Source of the DNA: Neoarius graeffei
Taxonomy: Eukaryota; Chordata; Actinopteri; Siluriformes; Ariidae
NCBI RefSeq assembly: GCF_027579695.1
Contig: NC_083572.1
Coordinates: 12,000,915-12,064,914 of the forward strand
Direction of reading: 5' to 3'
Length of the DNA stretch: 64,000 bases
The first letter of the stretch is position 1. Each line of letters opens with the position of its first letter. Positions 59,691-64,000 of this stretch are shown one piece after another. The translations under genes and the position numbers were made by a program. The notes beneath the pieces are model-generated. The model saw only the letters and a list, made by a program, of their open reading frames with translations. It made no database searches and was not told the DNA's origin.

Positions 59691-60020
59691 GCACAGTTTT
59701 ACCTTGATCGTGCACTGACAGTACCATCATTCTGTCGCTAAACGAACAGCTGATCACGCCGAGGTGCTCGCTGAGTGCCGATATTTATTAGTTTGGTCCT
59801 GTGTTTCCTTTCCTTCGTATAGAACATAAATGTCTTTTCTTCTCGCTTTCTTTCCGTTACTGTAGTCGGTCTTTCATGTTTCATTCGCACACTCACGCCC
59901 TCCATTTTTCTCTCCTGTTTCAAATTTGTATCCCGCAATGCCTTGCGCAAACGGGGAAAGCCCACCACGTCATGCATGACATGATATCTTGAATTGGGTC
60001 ATGGTGAAGCAGGAAAAAAT

Positions 60021-60623
60021 TAGGGCTGGGAATCGATCCAGATTTCCTGGATTGATTCGATTCCGATTCATAAGGTCACAATCCGATTCGATATTGATCT
60101 ACTTAGATATTGCTGGATTGTCACTTTAAAGTAAAAACTGTCCCTATTGACAGGAACAGCCCCAGATGTGTTTGTGCATGTAATTTAACACCAAATGCCT
60201 TCTCCAGTGCAGTTTGATTCGCCGCAGGTTTAGCTGAAACGGTGTCGGCGTGGTGCCTGGATAAGTGGTTGCGGAGATTGGTTGTATTGCCACTATATTT
60301 TACCTCTATGTGGCACAGTTTGCACACTGCTTTTGTTCTGTCGACTTCGTCTCTGTCCTCGTAACATTTGAATCCAGAGTAATGCCATACATCAGCTTTC
60401 AGGCCAGGCGGTGATTTTAGCTGTGCAGCTTCAGCCATCTCGCGTTCTTAAGTTTCGGTTTCGTTTGCCGGCACCCGCTTTTTATAGCGGTCCTTGCGCG
60501 GTCGAGAAAATAGTGCCTATAGCCACCTGGAAGAGATCGATCCACACATTTTTGAATCGATCTCGTATTTTTTGAACGTGAATCGATATCGGATCGTGGA
60601 TCGAGCTTTTGAACCCAGCCCTA
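60021..60623 (-). mobile_element. hAT element with BED finger, internally deleted
   Basis: The perfect 10-bp ends TAGGGCTGGG / CCCAGCCCTA are flanked by identical gaaaaaat at 60013-60020 and 60624-60631. 'gaatcgat' type repeats lie inside both ends. It retains only the BED zinc-finger part of its gene. Confidence 0.93.
60121..60438 (-). pseudogene. hAT transposase, BED zinc-finger exon only
   Basis: MAEAAQLKSPPGLKADVWHY opens the frame, then CKLCHIEVKYSGNTTNLRNH LSRHH supplies the Cys-x2-Cys...His-x4-His ligands of a BED finger, with the aromatic W-x-(Y)F ahead. It continues QTALEKAFG and stops 105 residues in. The RNase-H-like catalytic region and dimerisation domain are deleted. It resembles ZBED1-type transposases. 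Confidence 0.85.
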
Positions 60624-60989
60624 GAAAAAATAGCGGAGAATTTAGGGCCACGTGGCCCTAAATTCATGAATTGTTCTGTTTTTTAAAAATAATAAAATTA
60701 GAAGTCTGCGATTCGAATTCAGGAGCTTTTGGTCTATGAAACAAAAATAATTGGGTGTCGGGGAAAATTCTTTTTATGACCTACACTTGAAAAATCTGAA
60801 AGGCCATCTACCTTTAAATGTTTGGACTGCTGAAGTTCGTAATTAAAATATCTTACTTGCAGACTTTATATGTTTACGATTGATATTTCACGGAAAATAT
60901 CAAGTCCATGAATAAAAGATCCGTACTTTCTATTCTATTTTTTTATTTTCTGTGAATCCGTGTTCCGTGACTCGTCTGTATTTTGTAAA

Positions 60990-61840
60990 CGGTGTCTGTA
61001 TCCGGACATGTTGACCGAGGTCTTGAAAGTACCGACTGAGGCCCTCTGGGCCAAGGTCAGTATTCAAGGCCGAGGTCACGGTATTTCACCATACGGACCG
61101 ACCTTAAGCTGGTAAGTAATATATTTATTTTTTTCTTTACCAAATTCTAACAGAAAACGAGAGCGCCCGAAAGGGAAAACCGAGCCGAGCCGCCATTTTG
61201 AATCCTCATTCACGGCTGTAACGCAAATTGCTTCCTCCTCGGTATACAAGTGCACTTCCATGGCAGGGAAAAAAACTACATTTTGCCACCTATGTAGTCC
61301 CCTATTTATACAAATAGGAGTCATTCAGGATTCAGCCATGTTTTTGCTCCGTGTTAGCAACAGTTACAGGTTTTTAGCTTTCTCCTGAAATGTTTTCTTT
61401 TATTTCTTCTTCCTCAGAGTAGTAAAACTCGCTTTCGCTGTGAACACTGTCGTTATCGCTATCCATGCTGTAAAATTAATGCTATTCTCCTGAAAAATGC
61501 TGGCAAAAATTTCTAAGATTTTTGATAAAAATCTTATAAATAAATCTTATTAAAAAAAAAGATAAATGTTGACAAAAAATGCTACTATGTTTGTTGTTGT
61601 GAACGACTGAGTCGCCAGAGGTCCATAACCGGGGTCTGAATCGTAGGATACGGACCCGCTCGCCAGCCAGCCAGAGCGAAGGATTTGGACCGCGAAAAAA
61701 ATTAATTCCCATCCGAGCGAAATTATTTCATGATCGCAAAATTCTTTATCAAAATGATTAGCACAGACATACAATTAATACATATCTGTAACTCTGAACC
61801 CCATTCTCAGCATGGAAACGCACTCTTATGATGTTGCACT
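60990..61840. other. Repeat-like sequence, no gene supported
   Basis: Two - strand frames (61076-61324 and 61550-61774) have no firm match. The second includes YVCANHFDKEFCDHE, faintly like the C-x2-H-F end of a THAP domain. GC-rich 'cggccattttgaa'-type sequence suggests transposon promoter DNA. Confidence 0.35.
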
Positions 61841-61844
61841 TTAA

Positions 61845-62332
61845 AGATGACATGTTACACCCCTTTTCCTCAAGCTGACACAGTTCCCTGAGGTCTTAAT
61901 GAAATGTCTGTGACATGCTTTGATCAAAACACCATAAGCGCCACGGCTCCCTTCTCCCCCTGTCTAAACAACTCCGTTCAAAACGGCTAATCTGAGGAAC
62001 GGCCTATTCCTTTAAATGAGAATGAGCTACTGCTCACCCCCCCCCCCCAATTTTTGTGCAATCAGGCTGCACTTTCCTCATGGAGTATTAATTCACAAAA
62101 GTCAGGAGTGGAGATACTCAGATGAGGGGGCGGGATCATTCGGGATGAACTGCCCTTGTAACAGAGAAAGGAGTCTGAACAGCTTGTTGAAATACATATT
62201 TTCTGAAATATGCAGCCCAAAAGAAACTAACAGCGTGTCTTATTTCAGAGTTTGTGCGCTGGTATGCACTCCAGATACCCAAACATAGGTACACAAGCAC
62301 CGAAAAAGTGAGTTTTTCATAATATGTCCCCT
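61845..62332. mobile_element. TTAA-flanked (Kolobok-like) MITE, short
   Basis: The ends AGATGACATGTTACACC / complement of AGGGGACATATTATGAA lie within TTAA at 61841-61844 and 62333-62336. It is 488 bp with no coding region. The right end is a frequent fish MITE terminus. Confidence 0.65.
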
Positions 62333-62336
62333 TTAA

Positions 62337-62587
62337 AACCTGTGTACAACACTTAGAACTGACAAATATTTTGAGCTGCTTTGTCCTGCAGATCTGGCAA
62401 GCCTGATCATCGGTCTCGGCAGCAGTGTAGTTGAGTTACTAAACCTCGAGTCCCCGGTGTTCAAGTAGAGTCCGAGAATAAGATTCCAACCGCACCATTT
62501 AACGGTGGCTGTTGCTGCCTTTCTGTGAAAGCGTCTCTACTACTGTGTTGGACTAACGTTCCTGCTCGACTGCCCCATTTTAGTTCA
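62337..62587. other. Intervening sequence, nothing recognised
   Basis: No gene or element end identified. Confidence 0.4.
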
Positions 62588-62739
62588 TAGATAGTTTTCA
62601 CATGACGTCACAGAGTCGGGGATTCCCTAGTGGCGGCCATCTTGCGGGTCAAGCTTACCGTGCGGGTCACTGAGCACACATTGTAACATGCGAGTACAGA
62701 GTCTTCAAAAGAACCCAAGCAGGCTATTTAAAGCTAGCA

Positions 62740-62949
62740 ATGGTGCACACCTGTTGTATTCACGGCTGTCGTAATAGGTCCGATGATGACGTCAAGCGGA
62801 GCTTTTATGGAATTCCCACTGTACGGGAGCACGAAGGCGAGCAAACAAACTCAGCATACAAAGGAGAAATCTATGGCTTGCGAGAATCAACCGCAAGGAT
62901 TATCAGCCTTCCAAACACAGCAAAGTCTGCTCCGATCATTTTATAAGTG
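62740..62949 (+). pseudogene. THAP-domain first exon of an ISL2EU-like transposase
   Basis: ATG at 62740 opens [20 protein letters not shown] then [16 protein letters not shown], giving the N-terminal C-x2-4-C of a THAP zinc finger and its F-x-x-x-P. A frameshift lies between about 62830 and 62875. In the new frame [22 protein letters not shown] follows, supplying the closing C-x2-H, then a donor gtaagt at 62950. THAP fingers bind the element's ends. It is dead by frameshift, and downstream exons are deleted. Confidence 0.8.
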
Positions 62950-63145
62950 GTAAGTTGTTTAAATAAACAATCAATTGTGTTTAAGTTTGTTTTTGGAAAC
63001 CAAAACATCGTGTAAACAATCTCTGGAGGATGCCTAACCATAATACCACTAATGGATGTAAAATTTGTCTTAAATCAACTTGATATTATACACACACATA
63101 TTTATATGCAGTGTTGAGAGCTCTAAAATGCCAATGTTTACATAC

Positions 63146-63469
63146 CTTGGCTGTAATTAGGACACGACTGTCACTTGGTTTTATATGGTGGACTTCACGG
63201 ACCCAGCCACAGACAAAATAATTGTATGACTCCAGCGACTTGTATGCTTTGAGGTCGTCAAGTGTGTAGGCACTTTTACTATTCACGAAATAGTTCACAA
63301 TATCAGGGTACGATATGGATGGCAGCCCTGCATAGTCACTTGAAAATGCATCTTTGTCCACTTCGTAGGGGTCAATTCCCCCAATCAAGGCCAGTTTGGC
63401 TGCATACCGTTGTCGTGAGATGTCGTCCAATGTATCCATATACTTCCGTTTGCTTGATTTTGCCGACAT
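63146..63469 (-). pseudogene. First exon of the ISL2EU YqaJ-type nuclease gene
   Basis: ATG at 63469 on - gives MSAKSSKRKYMDTLDDISRQ, RYAAKLALIGGIDPYEVDKD ... LPSISYPDIVNYF ... LKAYKSLESYNYFVCGWVRE ... SDSRVLITAK, then a donor gtatgt at 63145. The exon is uninterrupted. In fish, proteins with this N-terminal segment carry a YqaJ-like viral-recombinase/exonuclease domain further on, absent here. The second copy at 32360-32738 supports the exon and its donor. Confidence 0.75.
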
Positions 63470-63639
63470 TGATCTTTATTTTAGAAAACTGACTATATAA
63501 CTTTATAAATTCGTCCGAGATAACGTAGCCGGTAATAGTGATGGTCCGTTTTGTTAGCCCCACAAGATGGCGGCTGGAGGGCGTTCCCCGGAATGCCGTG
63601 ACGTCAGTGAAAACTATCTATAGGCTCCGGATAAAAAAA

Positions 63640-64000
63640 GTTTGTTCATTGCTCAGCAAGCCCCGCCCACTATCAACAGGGCAAATAACATGACAGAGGG
63701 TTAACACTAGCTAGCTCATCGCTCAGCAAGCCCCGCCCACTATCGACAGAGCGTGTCACTTCCTTCTCTGGGTGGAGTCTTGCCAAATGACAATTGAAGT
63801 TCGAGGTCGTCCCCGTCGTCTCCTTGACAGTCCTTCTACACATGGAACACACAGCAGTGCATTTTTTCTCCACTGCACGAGAAGTTTGTATAAGCACAGT
63901 GGACAATCCGAGGGGCTTCTCTCCAGGCATTTTAGCGCCGTTAACGTTAGTTTGTTCCTGAACATGATGTATGAACAGGTGAATGTGCAGTCTCTTGCAT
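63640..64000 (-). pseudogene. hAT-type BED finger fragment, cut by window edge
   Basis: The - strand frame MPGEKPLGLSTVLIQTSRAV continues to AVCSMCRRTVKETTGTTSNF NCHLARLHPEK, a BED finger (C-x2-C ... H-x4-H). A second frame (63965-63756) covers the same stretch, and no catalytic domain is in the window. Two near-identical 'cagcaagccccgcccactat' blocks at 63653 and 63726 form a local direct repeat. Confidence 0.6.

Larger units (their letters stand above)
56499..60986 (+). mobile_element. Composite element with ACAAAATACxGA ends
   Basis: The left end 'acaaaatacggataggtcac' and the right end, reverse-complemented 'acaaaatacagacgagtcac', are similar over ~30 bp. The subterminal regions are rich in 'acgga/tccgt' motifs. 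It contains a KIAA1958/Crypton-like first exon (56925-57045), the Tc1 copy B and a hAT element. Without those two insertions it is about 2.3 kb. A partial internal repeat of the left subterminal sequence ('ggagtggttatgga') is at 57736. Confidence 0.5.
62590..63618. mobile_element. ISL2EU-like mini-element with two gene starts
   Basis: The ends GATAGTTTTCACATGACGTC (left) and, reverse-complemented, GATAGTTTTCACTGACGTCA (right) sit inside TA at 62588-62589 and 63619-63620. Inverted similarity extends ~60 bp to 'gccgccatcttg'. The 1,029-bp interior holds the first exon of a THAP protein on + and of a YqaJ-family protein on -, both running inward. Gene content, orientation and TA duplication fit ISL2EU (IS4EU) elements; about all of the middle has been deleted. 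Confidence 0.8.

Noticed and set aside
61550..61774. Possible THAP-domain end (YVCANHFDKEFCDHE)
   Set aside because: Only the final C-x2-H-F resembles a THAP finger, and the first Cys pair is absent; too weak to call.

Overview
ORGANISM. The window is nuclear DNA of a ray-finned (teleost) fish. Evidence: vertebrate-type interrupted genes with GT/AG introns, many Tc1/mariner, hAT, Harbinger and Kolobok-like DNA transposons, and at least ten copies of one tRNA-headed fish SINE. The SINE type and Tc1 load would suit a catfish, but I cannot prove the order from sequence alone. GENES. Only two conserved host genes are recognised, and they converge tail to tail. (1) cacng2, a TARP gamma-2/stargazin AMPA-receptor auxiliary subunit, runs on + with its last two coding exons at 1087-1227 and 5714-6276; exons 1-2 lie left of the window. 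(2) ift27 (RabL4-type small GTPase of intraflagellar transport) runs on -, with five coding exons at 49536-49595, 42910-42969, 42030-42147, 36871-36980 and 35003-35101. All splice phases agree; the first ~38 codons are not visible and probably lie beyond position 64000. LAYOUT. 1-1086: cacng2 intron with a Tc1-type remnant and microsatellites. 1228-5713: last cacng2 intron, holding a ~1.9-kb array of a 39-bp minisatellite and, 1.7 kb on, a second older array of the same unit in opposite orientation. 6277-7045: cacng2 3' UTR. 7046-34780: intergenic, almost wholly mobile DNA: SINEs, six or more Tc1-like elements, a Harbinger remnant, hAT and LINE fragments, TTAA-flanked MITEs, and a SINE pair showing an inversion. 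34787-49595: ift27, whose introns hold an intact Tc1 transposase copy, a RecQ-helicase-bearing element with a 9-bp target duplication and a nested Tc1, and a 6.5-kb TGAG-based satellite with a higher-order period. 49596-64000: probably the large 5' intron of ift27, with two hAT elements carrying long hairpins, a three-layer nested Tc1/hAT/SINE, a second near-intact Tc1 copy, a BED-finger hAT, and a 1.03-kb ISL2EU-like element retaining the first exons of both its THAP and YqaJ genes. HOW IT WORKS TOGETHER. The two host genes have no functional link (synapse versus cilium). The rest is a dense record of transposition whose order can often be read from target-site duplications. No prokaryotic operon, CRISPR array or defence system is present.
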